Source: Geomonas subterranea
GTDB taxonomy: Bacteria > Desulfobacterota > Desulfuromonadia > Geobacterales > Geobacteraceae
NCBI RefSeq assembly: GCF_019063845.1
Contig: NZ_CP077683.1
Coordinates: 2,542,001-2,606,000, forward strand
Reading direction: 5' to 3'
DNA length: 64,000 bases
Shown here: positions 19,744 through 28,158 of the stretch, one piece after another
How positions within the stretch are numbered: position 1 is the first letter of the stretch
Layout: every line of letters begins with the position of its first letter
Notes under the pieces: generated by a model
What the model was told of the DNA's origin: nothing
The model's input: only the letters and a program-made list of their open reading frames with translations
The model's database searches: none
Made by a program: the position numbers and the translations under genes

Positions 19744-22542
19744 ATGTTCGACTCGCTGGAACAATGCCGTGTCCTGTTCAACGAACTGCCTCTGGGGATG
19801 TTCATCCAGCGACCGGACGGCACGCCGTTGGACGTTAACGCCGCCGCTTTGGAGATGTTCGGGATGGAGCGGGACCAGTTCCTGCTTCACAGCACCGAAC
19901 ACCCCCAGTGGCACCTCTGCACACCGGACGGCGCCCCTCTCCTACCCGAGCAGCATCCAGCCCTGTCCGCCTTGCGTCTGGGGCAGGCGGCCCGCGACAT
20001 CAGCCTCGCCATCCACAACCCCCGCAAGGGGAGCCCGGTGCCGGTCTGCATGGATGCCCTGCCGCTCAAGGTGGACGACGAGACCGTCCCCTCACACGTA
20101 TGCGTCGTCTTCAGGGAGGCCAGGGAGGCGGAAAGGGCGCTGCACGAGAGCGAATCCCGCTACCGGGCCATGGTGCAGACCCAGGCCGAGTTCGTGGTCC
20201 GCTACCGGCGCGGCGGCTTGCTCACCTTCGCCAACGACACCTATTGCCGCTACCTGCAAAAGGAGCGGGAAGAACTGCTGGGGCAGAATTTCTACACCTT
20301 CTTTTTCCTGCAGGACCGCGAGGCACTGATCCGCGGCGTGGAGTCGATGGACGGCGAACACCAGGGGCAGGCGCTTGAGGTGAGGGCCTGGCTTCCCGAC
20401 GGGCGCCTGGTGTGGCAGAAGTGGAACAGCGGCGCCATCGTCGACGGCGACGGGCAGGTGGTGGAATACCAAGCCACGGGGATGGACATCACCCGGGGCA
20501 AGCAGGCCGAGGAAGGCCTCAAGAAAAGCGAGGAACGCTACCGCTCCCTGTTCGACAACATGCTGAACGGCTTCGCCTACTGCAGGATGATCCTCGACTC
20601 CTCGCACCCCCAGGATTTCGTCTTCCTGGAGGTGAACCAGAGCTTCGAGCGGCTCACCGGGCTCAGAGGTGCGAGCGGGAAGAGGATGAGCGATGTGCTT
20701 CCGGGTGTGTGGAAGTCGGATCCCGAACTGCTCGCATCGTTCAGGCGGGTGGCCCTGAGCGGGAAACCGGAGCAGATGGAGTATTACGTCAACGCCATCA
20801 GCGAGTGGCTCTCCGTGTCGGTCTACAGTCCGGAGCCGGGGTGCTTCGTCATCGTCTTCGACGTGATCACCAAGCGCAAACGGACCGAGGAATGCCTCGC
20901 CTTCCTGGCCCAATCCAACGCGACCGCCGCCCCCGACGAACAGTTCTTCCACCGCCTGGCCCGCTACCTGGCAGGCACCCTGAACATGGACTTCATCTGC
21001 ATCGACCAGCTGGAGGAAGGAAACCTCTGGGCCCGCACCGTCGCGGTCTACTACAAGGGGATCTTCGAGGAGAACGTCCGCTACGCCCTCAAGGACACCC
21101 CCTGCGGAGAGGTGGTGGGACGCAACATCTGCTGCTACCGTGAGGGGGTCCGGCAGTTGTTCCCCAACGACCAGGTCCTGCAGGACCTGAAGGCGGAGAG
21201 CTACCTCGGCGTGGTCCTCTGGGGTTCCACCGGGGTTCCCATCGGGCTGATAGCGGTCATCGGTTGCAACCCGCTGCTGAACCGGGAACTGGCGGAAGAG
21301 ATCCTGCAGATGGTGAGCGGCCGGGCCGCGGCAGAGCTGGAGCGGCGCCTCCACGAGGAGGAGCGCCTGAGGCTTGAGCAGCAGCTGCTGCACGCTCAGA
21401 AGCTGGAAAGCCTGGGGATCCTCGCCGGGGGGATCGCCCACGACTTCAACAACATCCTGACCGGGATCCTCGGCAACTCGAGCCTGGGGCTCATGCGCAT
21501 CGCCCCGGACTCGCCGGCGGTGGAGAACCTGCAAAACATCGAGAAGGGGGCCATCAGGGCCGCCGACCTGGCCCGGCAGATGCTCGCCTACTCAGGCAAG
21601 GGGATGTTCGTCGTCGAGCCGGTCAGCCTGAACAGCCTCCTTACCGAGATGGTCCACCTGCTCGAGGTCTCCGTCTCCAAGAAGTGCCGGCTGGTGCTGG
21701 AACTGGCTGAGGAACTCCCGCCGGTGCAGGCGGACTCGACCCAGCTGCGCCAGATCGTGATGAACCTGGTGATCAACGCATCCGAGGCGATCGGCGACCG
21801 GGGGGGGACCATCACCATTCGCAGCGGCTACCGGCATTTCGACCATCAGTTCCTGAAAAGCGCCTGGTCCGAGAGGGAACTCGCGGAGGGGGACTTCCTG
21901 TTCCTGCAGGTGGAGGACGACGGCTGCGGCATGGACGAAGCCACGCTGGCGCGCATCTTCGATCCCTTCTTCACCACCAAGTTCACCGGCCGGGGGCTCG
22001 GGATGTCCGCGGTCCTCGGGATCATCAGGGGACATAGGGGCGCCATCAAGGTGGAGAGCAGGCCCGGCCACGGGACCACCTTCACCGTGGTCCTCCCCGC
22101 CAGCGAACTTCCGGTCCAGGACCAGGTGGCGCTGCAACAGCCTGAGGAAGCCTGGCAGGGGAGCGGAACGGTGCTGCTGGTCGACGACGAGGAGATCATC
22201 TGCGAGGTGGGCGCTTCCATGCTGGAGCAGCTGGGGTACGAGGTGGTGACGGCGCTCAGCGGCAGCAGGGCCGTGGAACTGTACCGGGAGAGGGGCGACG
22301 TGCGCTTCGTGATCCTGGACCTGACCATGCCGCAGATGGACGGCGAACAGACCTTCCAGGAGCTGAGGCGGTTCGATCCGGAGGTGAAGGTTATCATCTC
22401 CAGCGGCTACAGCGAGCAGGAGGTGACCCGGAAACTCTCGGGGACCGGATACCTCGCCTTCATCCAGAAACCCTACAGCATCCAGGCGTTATCCGACGTG
22501 ATGAAGCGCAGCGACACCCGGCGCAGGGGGCCCAAGCGCTGA
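19744..22542 (+). CDS. Hybrid sensor histidine kinase with PAS, GAF and receiver domains
   Basis: 932 residues from the ATG at 19744 (GGAG nine bases upstream); a GTG at 19699 lacks a site. There is no membrane segment, so it is cytoplasmic. In order: three PAS-type domains (starting near RVLFNELPLGMFIQ, RYRAMVQTQAEFVV and RYRSLFDNMLNGFAY), a GAF domain (FHRLARYLAGTLNMDFICID), HisKA with AHDFNNILTGILG, the ATPase domain (DDGCGMD, FFTTKFTGRGLGMS) and a C-terminal receiver (VLLVDDEE, FVILDLTMPQMDG, FIQKPYS). The AHDFNN box and terminal receiver are typical of soluble hybrid kinases. No partner regulator is adjacent. The ligand is unknown. Confidence 0.9.
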   Translation: MFDSLEQCRVLFNELPLGMFIQRPDGTPLDVNAAALEMFGMERDQFLLHSTEHPQWHLCTPDGAPLLPEQHPALSALRLGQAARDISLAIHNPRKGSPVPVCMDALPLKVDDETVPSHVCVVFREAREAERALHESESRYRAMVQTQAEFVVRYRRGGLLTFANDTYCRYLQKEREELLGQNFYTFFFLQDREALIRGVESMDGEHQGQALEVRAWLPDGRLVWQKWNSGAIVDGDGQVVEYQATGMDITRGKQAEEGLKKSEERYRSLFDNMLNGFAYCRMILDSSHPQDFVFLEVNQSFERLTGLRGASGKRMSDVLPGVWKSDPELLASFRRVALSGKPEQMEYYVNAISEWLSVSVYSPEPGCFVIVFDVITKRKRTEECLAFLAQSNATAAPDEQFFHRLARYLAGTLNMDFICIDQLEEGNLWARTVAVYYKGIFEENVRYALKDTPCGEVVGRNICCYREGVRQLFPNDQVLQDLKAESYLGVVLWGSTGVPIGLIAVIGCNPLLNRELAEEILQMVSGRAAAELERRLHEEERLRLEQQLLHAQKLESLGILAGGIAHDFNNILTGILGNSSLGLMRIAPDSPAVENLQNIEKGAIRAADLARQMLAYSGKGMFVVEPVSLNSLLTEMVHLLEVSVSKKCRLVLELAEELPPVQADSTQLRQIVMNLVINASEAIGDRGGTITIRSGYRHFDHQFLKSAWSERELAEGDFLFLQVEDDGCGMDEATLARIFDPFFTTKFTGRGLGMSAVLGIIRGHRGAIKVESRPGHGTTFTVVLPASELPVQDQVALQQPEEAWQGSGTVLLVDDEEIICEVGASMLEQLGYEVVTALSGSRAVELYRERGDVRFVILDLTMPQMDGEQTFQELRRFDPEVKVIISSGYSEQEVTRKLSGTGYLAFIQKPYSIQALSDVMKRSDTRRRGPKR

Positions 22543-22555
22543 GACCAACGGTCCT

Positions 22556-24646
22556 TTAGCGCAGCCCGAAGCGCTCCTGCACCTCCGCCGGGGCCTCCTC
22601 GAACCCCTGGAACTCCATGGTGTAGCTCCCCCGCCCCTTGGTCGCGCTGCGCAGTTCCGTCATGTAGCCGAACATCTCCGCCAGGGGAACGGTGGCCTTC
22701 ACCAGCTCGAGCTCCCCGCGCCGGTCCAGCCCCTCCACCCTTCCTCTTTTCTGCTGCAGCCCCCCCAGAACCTTCCCCAGGTGCTCCGCCGGGGTTTCCA
22801 GTTCCAGCTTCATTATCGGCTCCAGCAACAGGGGAGCCCCCTCCCGGGCCGCCAGGACCACCCCGCGCTGGGCCGCCCCGCGCAGCGCCAGTTCCGAGGG
22901 GGCCGGCGCTCCCGGCTCCACCGGGACCTCCAGCACCCGCACCTCCAGGTCGGTCAGGGCGTACCCGGTCAGGCACCCGCCGCTGACGGCCTCCAGCAGG
23001 CTCTCCCGCACCGCCGCCAGGAGTTCCGCGGTCACCGGCGCCACCGGGGCCGGAAGCACCGCCCGGACTCCGCTCCCCCGGGGTAGCGGTGCCAGCCGCA
23101 GCACGAGTTCGGCGGGTTCCGGACGCTTGTCCCCCAGGGCCTGGAAAACCTCCCGCCGCGTCACCTCGCGCCGCAGCGCCTCGCGGTACACCACCCTCGG
23201 CCGCCCCGTCTTCACCTGCACGCCGTACTCCCGGCGCAGGCGGTCGACGATGATCTCCAGGTGCAGCTCCCCCATCCCCGTGAGGATGGTCTGCCCGGTC
23301 TCCTTGTCCTCGTGCACCCGGAAGGTCGGGTCTTCCCACTGGAAGAACTCCAGCGTCCCCAGAAGGTGCGCCCGGTCCTCCCCCCCCTTCGCTTCGACGG
23401 CCAGTGAAACCACCGGCTCCGGCACGCTCACCCCTTCCAGGAGCAGCGGATGCCCCGGGTCGCACAGCGTGTCGCCGGTGAGGGTGGACTGGCAGCCGGT
23501 CACCGCCACGATATCCCCCGCGACCGCCTCGGCGACTTCCTCACGCCGGTGGGAATGCATCCGGAACAGGTGCCTGATGCGCTCGTTGCCGCCGCGGCTT
23601 GCGTTGAGCAGGGTCGCCCCGGTCCTCACCCTGCCGGAATAGATGCGCAGGTAGGTGAGGCGTCTTCCCTCCTCCGCCATCACCTTGAATGCCAGTGCGC
23701 GCAGCGGCTGGTCCGGGTCGCAGCTGAAACTCTCCGCTTCCCCGCTGCCAGGCTGCCTACCCACCATGGCGGGAAGGTCCAGCGGCGACGGCAGGTAGAG
23801 ACAGACTGCGTCGAGTACCGGCTGGACCCCCTTGTTGCGCAGGGCCGATCCCAAAAGCACCGGGAAGATCTGGCAGGAGACGGTCCCCTTGCGCAGCGCC
23901 CGGTGCAGGGCCTCCGCCGCCACCTTGCGCCCCTCAAGGAAGTCCGCCATCACCTGGTCGTCGAAGTCCGCGGCCGCCTCTGTCAGCTGCAGGCGTGCCT
24001 GCTGGACCTGCTCCAGGTACTCGGCCGGAACAGGTCCGCGCAGCACCGTCCGCCCCAGGTCCTGATCGGAAAACGAGAGCGCCTCCTCCCCGATCAGGTC
24101 TATCACGCCGGAAAATGCCCCTTCGTTCCCGATGGGGAGCTGGAGCAAGACGGCGCGGGCATCCAGGCGTTCGGCCATGTGCTCCAGCACGTGACCGTGG
24201 TCGGAACCGAGCCGGTCCATCTTGTTGATCAGGCATACTCTCGGTACCCGGTAGCGGTCCGCCTGGCGCCACACCAGTTCGCTCTGGGGCTGCACCCCTT
24301 CGACGGCGCTGAAGATGGCCACGGCCCCGTCCAGCACCCTGACGCTCCGCTCCACCTCGATGGTGAAATCTATGTGCCCCGGGGTGTCGATGAGGTTGAT
24401 CCGGTGTCCCCCCCAACGGCAGGAAGTGGCGCTGGCCGTGATGGTGATACCCCGCTCCTGCTCCTGCGGCATCCAGTCCATGACCGCCTGACCGTCATGC
24501 ACCTCCCCCATCTTGTGCGTCTCTCCGCTGTAGAAGAGCATACGCTCAGTGACAGTAGTCTTCCCCGCATCGATATGGGAGATGATGCCGATATTGCGGA
24601 TATGTGAAACGTCGGTTGCGGAAATGGTCGTTCTCCTTCGGCTCAT
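22556..24646 (-). CDS. fusA: Elongation factor G paralogue
   Basis: 696 residues, full length for EF-G, a GTPase that drives ribosome translocation or recycling. G1 is [10 protein letters not shown]3 DTPGHIDF, G4 NKMDRLGSD, and the switch region [10 protein letters not shown] is intact. The C-terminal domains are present ([52 protein letters not shown]). It stands alone, convergent with the hybrid kinase, and not in a str operon (rpsL-rpsG-fusA-tuf). Geobacteraceae usually carry more than one EF-G; this divergent chain is probably the second copy (EF-G2 type). No strong ribosome-binding site is seen before the ATG. Confidence 0.85.
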   Translation of the reverse strand: MSRRRTTISATDVSHIRNIGIISHIDAGKTTVTERMLFYSGETHKMGEVHDGQAVMDWMPQEQERGITITASATSCRWGGHRINLIDTPGHIDFTIEVERSVRVLDGAVAIFSAVEGVQPQSELVWRQADRYRVPRVCLINKMDRLGSDHGHVLEHMAERLDARAVLLQLPIGNEGAFSGVIDLIGEEALSFSDQDLGRTVLRGPVPAEYLEQVQQARLQLTEAAADFDDQVMADFLEGRKVAAEALHRALRKGTVSCQIFPVLLGSALRNKGVQPVLDAVCLYLPSPLDLPAMVGRQPGSGEAESFSCDPDQPLRALAFKVMAEEGRRLTYLRIYSGRVRTGATLLNASRGGNERIRHLFRMHSHRREEVAEAVAGDIVAVTGCQSTLTGDTLCDPGHPLLLEGVSVPEPVVSLAVEAKGGEDRAHLLGTLEFFQWEDPTFRVHEDKETGQTILTGMGELHLEIIVDRLRREYGVQVKTGRPRVVYREALRREVTRREVFQALGDKRPEPAELVLRLAPLPRGSGVRAVLPAPVAPVTAELLAAVRESLLEAVSGGCLTGYALTDLEVRVLEVPVEPGAPAPSELALRGAAQRGVVLAAREGAPLLLEPIMKLELETPAEHLGKVLGGLQQKRGRVEGLDRRGELELVKATVPLAEMFGYMTELRSATKGRGSYTMEFQGFEEAPAEVQERFGLR

Positions 24647-24845
24647 GGTTGTGAAACTGGTCGGAAAAGTCCAATGATATCCGACGAGCTGCAGAAGTCA
24701 AAAACAAGGGGGCAGGTACTGGCAACATCGCTTCCGGTTTCTTTCTGAGGCCGCGCTATTGACATCCCCCTTGTTGTATATTAGCTTTTGCTAATTCAAA
24801 AAGGGGTTTCCCCTTCACACCACTATCAAGGAGGTAGTATCTACG

Positions 24846-25286
24846 ATGAAAAAGATCACAATGCTCGTTGCCGTAACACTGTCAGCCGCCGTCGCCTTCG
24901 GCGCCCCCCCCATGGTACAGGCCGCTCAGGACACCACCAGGGCGGACAACACCAGGAAGAACAAGGAAGAGAACAAGGGCTTGACCGCCGAGCAGCAAAA
25001 GGAGAACAAGTCCGACCGCGAAATCACCCGCGAGATCCGGCGCGCGGTGGTAAAGGACAAGACCCTCTCCATCAAGGCGCACAACGTGAAGATCATCACC
25101 CGGGACGGACATGTCACCCTGAAAGGGCCGGTGAAGAGTGAAGACGAGAAGATGACGGTGGAAAAGGCCGCTGCAGCCGTGGCCGGCAAGGGGAAGGTGA
25201 CCAACGAACTGGAAGTCGCGCCCCCCAAGGAGAAGAGTGAGAAAAGGGATAAGAGGGAAAAGCAGGACCAGAAAGAGCAGAAATAG
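24846..25286 (+). CDS. BON domain periplasmic protein
   Basis: 146 residues. AAGGAGG precedes the ATG. A signal peptide (MKKITMLVAVTLSAAVAFG, cleavage near VQAAQ) is followed by a charged linker and one BON domain (DREITREIRRAVVKDKTLS to GHVTLKGPVKSEDE). The tail is a Lys/Glu-rich low-complexity stretch. BON proteins such as OsmY are envelope proteins that bind phospholipid and respond to osmotic or other stress. A TTGACA at 24759-24764 lies about 80 bases upstream, with TATATTAG following, though the spacing to a clear -10 is poor. A stem-loop follows the gene. Confidence 0.85.
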   Translation: MKKITMLVAVTLSAAVAFGAPPMVQAAQDTTRADNTRKNKEENKGLTAEQQKENKSDREITREIRRAVVKDKTLSIKAHNVKIITRDGHVTLKGPVKSEDEKMTVEKAAAAVAGKGKVTNELEVAPPKEKSEKRDKREKQDQKEQK

Positions 25287-25320
25287 CAGGCCAGCGCAGG
25301 CGTCCGCGAAGACAGGACAA

Positions 25321-25346
25321 GGCCAGGCTGCCCCGGCAGCCTGGCC
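25321..25346. terminator. Perfect 12-base stem-loop between convergent genes
   Basis: GGCCAGGCTGCC (25321-25332) and GGCAGCCTGGCC (25335-25346) are exact complements around CC. No T tract follows on either strand, so it may protect 3' ends or act as a bidirectional block. Confidence 0.55.
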
Positions 25347-25373
25347 TATGTCGTTGCCGGCGCCGTCTCCGCT

Positions 25374-25547
25374 TTAACGGTTGCGGCGCTCCTGCTTGCG
25401 CGCCAGCAGCGCTTCCCACTGCCGCTGCACTTCCTCCGGCGCGTAACGCTTGAAAAAGCGCGGGAAAAACCTGGCGATAAGCCGGTCCTCCCAGGTGAAG
25501 GTGGCAATCCAGCGTTCCGCCTGATCCGTATCGCGTTCTTCTTTCAT
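25374..25547 (-). CDS. Small hypothetical protein, charged
   Basis: 57 residues from the ATG at 25547, chosen because GAGGTG stands just upstream; a GTG at 25556 is the alternative. The sequence (WIATFTWEDRLIARFFPRFFKRY) contains an amphipathic, aromatic-rich helix and a basic C-terminus. No domain was recognised. It begins 16 bases after the stop of the next gene on the same strand, so the two are probably co-transcribed. Confidence 0.55.
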   Translation of the reverse strand: MKEERDTDQAERWIATFTWEDRLIARFFPRFFKRYAPEEVQRQWEALLARKQERRNR

Positions 25548-25563
25548 CGTTCTCACCTCGCCA

Positions 25564-25923
25564 TCACCAGCGCCCGATCAGTTGCACCTGGCGCGGGGAA
25601 GCCTTCACCCAGAGCCGTCCGTTGATGAGCTCACCGGCCAACATGCCGGTCGCCGAACCCAGGCCGTCTGCAAGAAGATCGTACCAGCTGAAGTGTGTTC
25701 CCGTAAACTCGTCCCCCACTTCGATGGCGAAGCCGGGGATCATGGCAAGCCCCGTGGCGGCTATCATCCGCGCTGGCCTTTCCAGGTCCGTTGCGTGATA
25801 CAAGACCGTGTCCGAGGCCAGGCCCAAGATGGCGCCGCCGCCGAAATGAGAGATCTTGTCCTTGTCCAGGGCGTGAGCCGGCAGAGCAAACAGTAATGCA
25901 AGGAGCGCGATGGCTGTTTTCAT
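25564..25923 (-). CDS. Exported YfiM-like protein
   Basis: 119 residues with a signal peptide (MKTAIALLALLFALPAHA). The mature part starts LDKDKISHFGGGAILG and later has GDEFTGTHFSWYDLLADGLGSATGM, the D-K-x-x-H-F and W-Y-D-x-L-A-D-x-x-G pattern of YfiM-type envelope proteins. Two Gly/Ala-rich hydrophobic stretches could sit in a membrane. The Cys of a lipobox is absent, so it is not a lipoprotein. Function is unknown. Confidence 0.6.
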   Translation of the reverse strand: MKTAIALLALLFALPAHALDKDKISHFGGGAILGLASDTVLYHATDLERPARMIAATGLAMIPGFAIEVGDEFTGTHFSWYDLLADGLGSATGMLAGELINGRLWVKASPRQVQLIGRW

Positions 25924-26079
25924 TGCGGTAACCTCCTGTAACCGTGTGCTGCGGTCGATTGCACCATGTGCCTACAGGAAAGCCGATACAGGCCACCATT
26001 TTACCGGATTGCCGCTTCCTGACTACCACCCTCCGACTTTTTTATTGGGACACGCTCATCGTTATAATAAACCCCGGTC

Positions 26080-26106
26080 TTGCAGCATCCTTGATTGTTG
26101 TATAAT
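26080..26106 (+). promoter_or_regulatory. Sigma-70 promoter for the PPOX-fold gene
   Basis: TTGCAG (26080-26085), 15 bases, then TATAAT (26101-26106). The spacing is short but the -10 is perfect. The ATG follows 50 bases later. Confidence 0.55.
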
Positions 26107-26155
26107 ATCCGTTGTCTCAGGGATCGACACCACCGGGCATAGAAGGAGCTGCTAT

Positions 26156-26578
26156 ATGAACAAGCAAGAGATCATGGAATTTTTGAACTCAAATCCGATA
26201 TTCCACATGGCGACGGCCGACGGCGACACGCCGCACGTGCGAGGCATGCTGTTATACAGGGCCGATGAGAACGGCATCGTCTTCAACACCGGCAAGATCA
26301 AGGATCTTTACCACCAGTTGACCAAGAACCCGAAGGTCGAACTCTGCTTCAGCAACGGCATCTTCGAGAACCTGATCCAGGTCCGGATCGCCGGCACCGT
26401 TGAAGCCTTGGAGGACCTGGAGCTGAAAAAGGAGATCGTAGCCAAACGCGACTTCCTGAAGCCGTGGATCGACAAGGTGGGCTACGAGCAGCTGGCCGTG
26501 TACGTGCTGAAGAAGGGAACGGCCACCGTCTGGACCATGGCGACCAACACCGACCCCAAAGAGTTCATTCAGCTCTAG
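26156..26578 (+). CDS. Pyridoxamine 5'-phosphate oxidase-fold (FMN-binding) protein
   Basis: 140 residues from the ATG at 26156, which follows AGAAGGAG. The chain has the split-barrel flavin-binding pattern: MEFLNSNPIFHMATADGDTPHVRGM, IVFNTGKIKDLYHQL, NPKVELCFSN and a late VYVLKKGTATVWTM. Members bind FMN or related cofactors and reduce or oxidise small molecules; the small size and lack of the pyridoxamine-site residues suggest a general flavin reductase type. It is a single-gene unit with its own promoter and terminator. Confidence 0.85.
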   Translation: MNKQEIMEFLNSNPIFHMATADGDTPHVRGMLLYRADENGIVFNTGKIKDLYHQLTKNPKVELCFSNGIFENLIQVRIAGTVEALEDLELKKEIVAKRDFLKPWIDKVGYEQLAVYVLKKGTATVWTMATNTDPKEFIQL

Positions 26579-26603
26579 AGCCAGCCCCCCCCTGAAAGTA
26601 TGA

Positions 26604-26637
26604 AAGGCGTCTCCCCGTGAGGGAAGACGCCTTTTTT
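26604..26637 (+). terminator. Rho-independent terminator of the PPOX-fold gene
   Basis: AGGCGTCT (26605-26612) pairs with AGACGCCT (26625-26632), followed by TTTTTT. Confidence 0.9.
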
Positions 26638-26701
26638 CGTGGTGCAAAACCTGTCCTGCCGTGGGCACGAAACCGGATCAACCCGGCTCGACACCTCCCG
26701 G

Positions 26702-26992
26702 TCACCCCATTTCAGTCATGCGGTGCACGGTCTTGTCGGCGATCTTGTCGCTGAGGGCGGCGACGTAGGCCTTGAAATGCGCGGAGTCCATGTGCTGCTC
26801 GAAAGCGGCCTGGTCCTTCCAGTTCTCGTAGAAAACGAAGACTGCGGGGTCGGTGCTGTCCTGGTGCAGGCGGTACTCGATGCACCCCTGCTCCTGGCGG
26901 GTCGGGGCGAGCATCTTGATCACTTCCGCTTTTACCGCCTCGATGCAGTCATTCTTTGCCGTCAGTTTTGCCACAATGGTTACTTTTGACAT
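26702..26992 (-). CDS. Antibiotic biosynthesis monooxygenase (ABM) domain protein, YgiN-like
   Basis: 96 residues, one ABM domain: VTIVAKLTAKNDCIEAVKAE, then ARTR-like TRQEQGCIEYRLHQDSTDP and FVFYENWKDQAAFEQHMDSAHF. The ENW and H-x-x-S/T-x-H-F signatures are typical. Family members form dimeric ferredoxin-like barrels and include quinol monooxygenase YgiN. AAAGGGGAC precedes the ATG. The substrate is unknown. It lies between a terminator and the Cys-cluster protein, on the same strand as the latter. Confidence 0.85.
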   Translation of the reverse strand: MSKVTIVAKLTAKNDCIEAVKAEVIKMLAPTRQEQGCIEYRLHQDSTDPAVFVFYENWKDQAAFEQHMDSAHFKAYVAALSDKIADKTVHRMTEMG

Positions 26993-27040
26993 GTTGTCCC
27001 CTTTATGTACGGATATAGGTCCCCCGGCGGGCCGGAGCGG

Positions 27041-27658
27041 TCATACTCTGGCACGTTCGATGATCTCCACCAGCGACAGCCCGCGGTTGGCCCAGAGGGG
27101 GAGTTGGTCGACGGTGTCGAAAAAAGAAATCTCCTCGGCGAACGCTTCGTCCCAGGGGGTACCGTCGGGGGCGAACTTCCCGCACGGCACGAAGGTGACG
27201 TAGCCGGGATAGGAGTCGTCGACGTAATCGGGATCGGGCTCGCCGGGCAGTGGAGGGGGAGCGAGGTCCCCCTCCTTGATGGTCAAAGGGAAGAGCCAGC
27301 ACGCGGTCGGCTTGAAGGTCCATTTGTGTACGCCCAGTACGCCGGCAAGTGACTGGAGAAGGCACATGTGGTCGCTGGTGGCGAAGACGCACCTGGTGTG
27401 GTTGAAGTGAGGAGGGAACTCTTCCGTGGTGAAGGTAAAGGGCGTGGTCGCGGTCTTCACCCCGTTGGTTCCGTCGGGCCACGTGCCGTCCACGATGTAA
27501 CCGGCGGGGAGAGCCGCGAAATGCTCCGGGTAGCTTCGCACCACGCCCCGGATCAGCTCGTCTTCCCCCGGCAGCAGGTAGACGCCGTCGTAGCAACATA
27601 GTCCCTGGCATCCCGCCGGATCGCACCCTTTGACACGCATCGCCGCTGCATTCTCCAT
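27041..27658 (-). CDS. Cysteine-cluster protein (DUF3109 / YkgJ-like)
   Basis: 205 residues with conserved Cys positions: GCDPAGCQGLCCYDG at the start, TRCVFATSDHMCLLQ in the middle, TACWLFPLTIKEG and a late VPCGKFAP. This arrangement fits YkgJ/DUF3109 proteins, thought to bind zinc or an Fe-S cluster. No signal peptide is seen. The ATG at 27658 lies only 15 bases past the tRNA terminator and has no clear ribosome-binding site; the ATG at 27640 is an alternative. Function is unknown. Confidence 0.7.
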   Translation of the reverse strand: MENAAAMRVKGCDPAGCQGLCCYDGVYLLPGEDELIRGVVRSYPEHFAALPAGYIVDGTWPDGTNGVKTATTPFTFTTEEFPPHFNHTRCVFATSDHMCLLQSLAGVLGVHKWTFKPTACWLFPLTIKEGDLAPPPLPGEPDPDYVDDSYPGYVTFVPCGKFAPDGTPWDEAFAEEISFFDTVDQLPLWANRGLSLVEIIERARV

Positions 27659-27670
27659 AAGCTTGAAAGG

Positions 27671-27700
27671 AAAAAGGGCTATGCGGTCAGCATAGCCCTT
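27671..27700 (-). terminator. Rho-independent terminator after tRNA-Leu
   Basis: On the minus strand an exact 11-base stem AAGGGCTATGC / GCATAGCCCTT with a five-base loop is followed by TTTTT. It ends the rpsA-ihfB-tRNA transcript. Confidence 0.88.
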
Positions 27701-27714
27701 CTTGTTGGTTACCG

Positions 27715-27801
27715 TGGTGCCCGGAGCCGGGGTCGAACCGGCACGGCTGTGAGGCCGACGGATTTTAAGTCCGTTGCGTCTACCAATTCCGCCATCCGGG
27801 C
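27715..27801 (-). tRNA. tRNA-Leu (anticodon TAA)
   Basis: 87 bases including an encoded CCA end (27715-27717). The acceptor stem GCCCGGA pairs with TCCGGGC, the T arm carries GGTTCGACCCC, and the anticodon arm reads GGACTTAAAATCC, giving UAA. The long variable arm expected of a class II tRNA is present. Only 21 bases separate it from ihfB, so it is probably processed from the rpsA-ihfB transcript. Confidence 0.95.
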
Positions 27802-27822
27802 CGATCCCGTCGTTTGCTGCTG

Positions 27823-28104
27823 CTAGAGGTTGTTCACGCGCTCCCGCAGGTCCTTACCGGTCTTGAAGAACGGGGTCTTCTTGCTCGGGATGCTGACGAT
27901 CTCGCCGCTCTTCGGATTCCTCGCCTCACGCGGCTCGCGGTCGCGGATGGTGAAGCTGCCAAAGCCGCGGATCTCCACCTTGTCGCCGTTGGTGAGGGCC
28001 TCGCTCATGGCGTCGAACACCATGGAGACTACTGCCTCGGAGTCCTTGCGGGTCAGAGCACCGCGTACTTCCACCAGTTTGTCGATCAGTTCGCTCTTAG
28101 TCAT
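27823..28104 (-). CDS. ihfB: Integration host factor, beta subunit
   Basis: 93 residues of the HU/IHF family. MTKSELIDKLVE at the start, GDKVEIRGFGSFTIRDREPREARNPKSGE in the middle (the DNA-intercalating Pro arm ARNPKSGE) and IPSKKTPFFKTGKDLRERVN at the end match IHF-beta. With IHF-alpha it bends DNA by about 160 degrees and helps sigma-54 activators reach their promoters. GAGGTG precedes the ATG. Its place right after rpsA is the classical rpsA-ihfB arrangement. Confidence 0.92.
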   Translation of the reverse strand: MTKSELIDKLVEVRGALTRKDSEAVVSMVFDAMSEALTNGDKVEIRGFGSFTIRDREPREARNPKSGEIVSIPSKKTPFFKTGKDLRERVNNL

Positions 28105-28158
28105 TTAAACACCTCAAATATGAATCTATAAGATTATTCAGTCGGCGAAGTGACTGGT

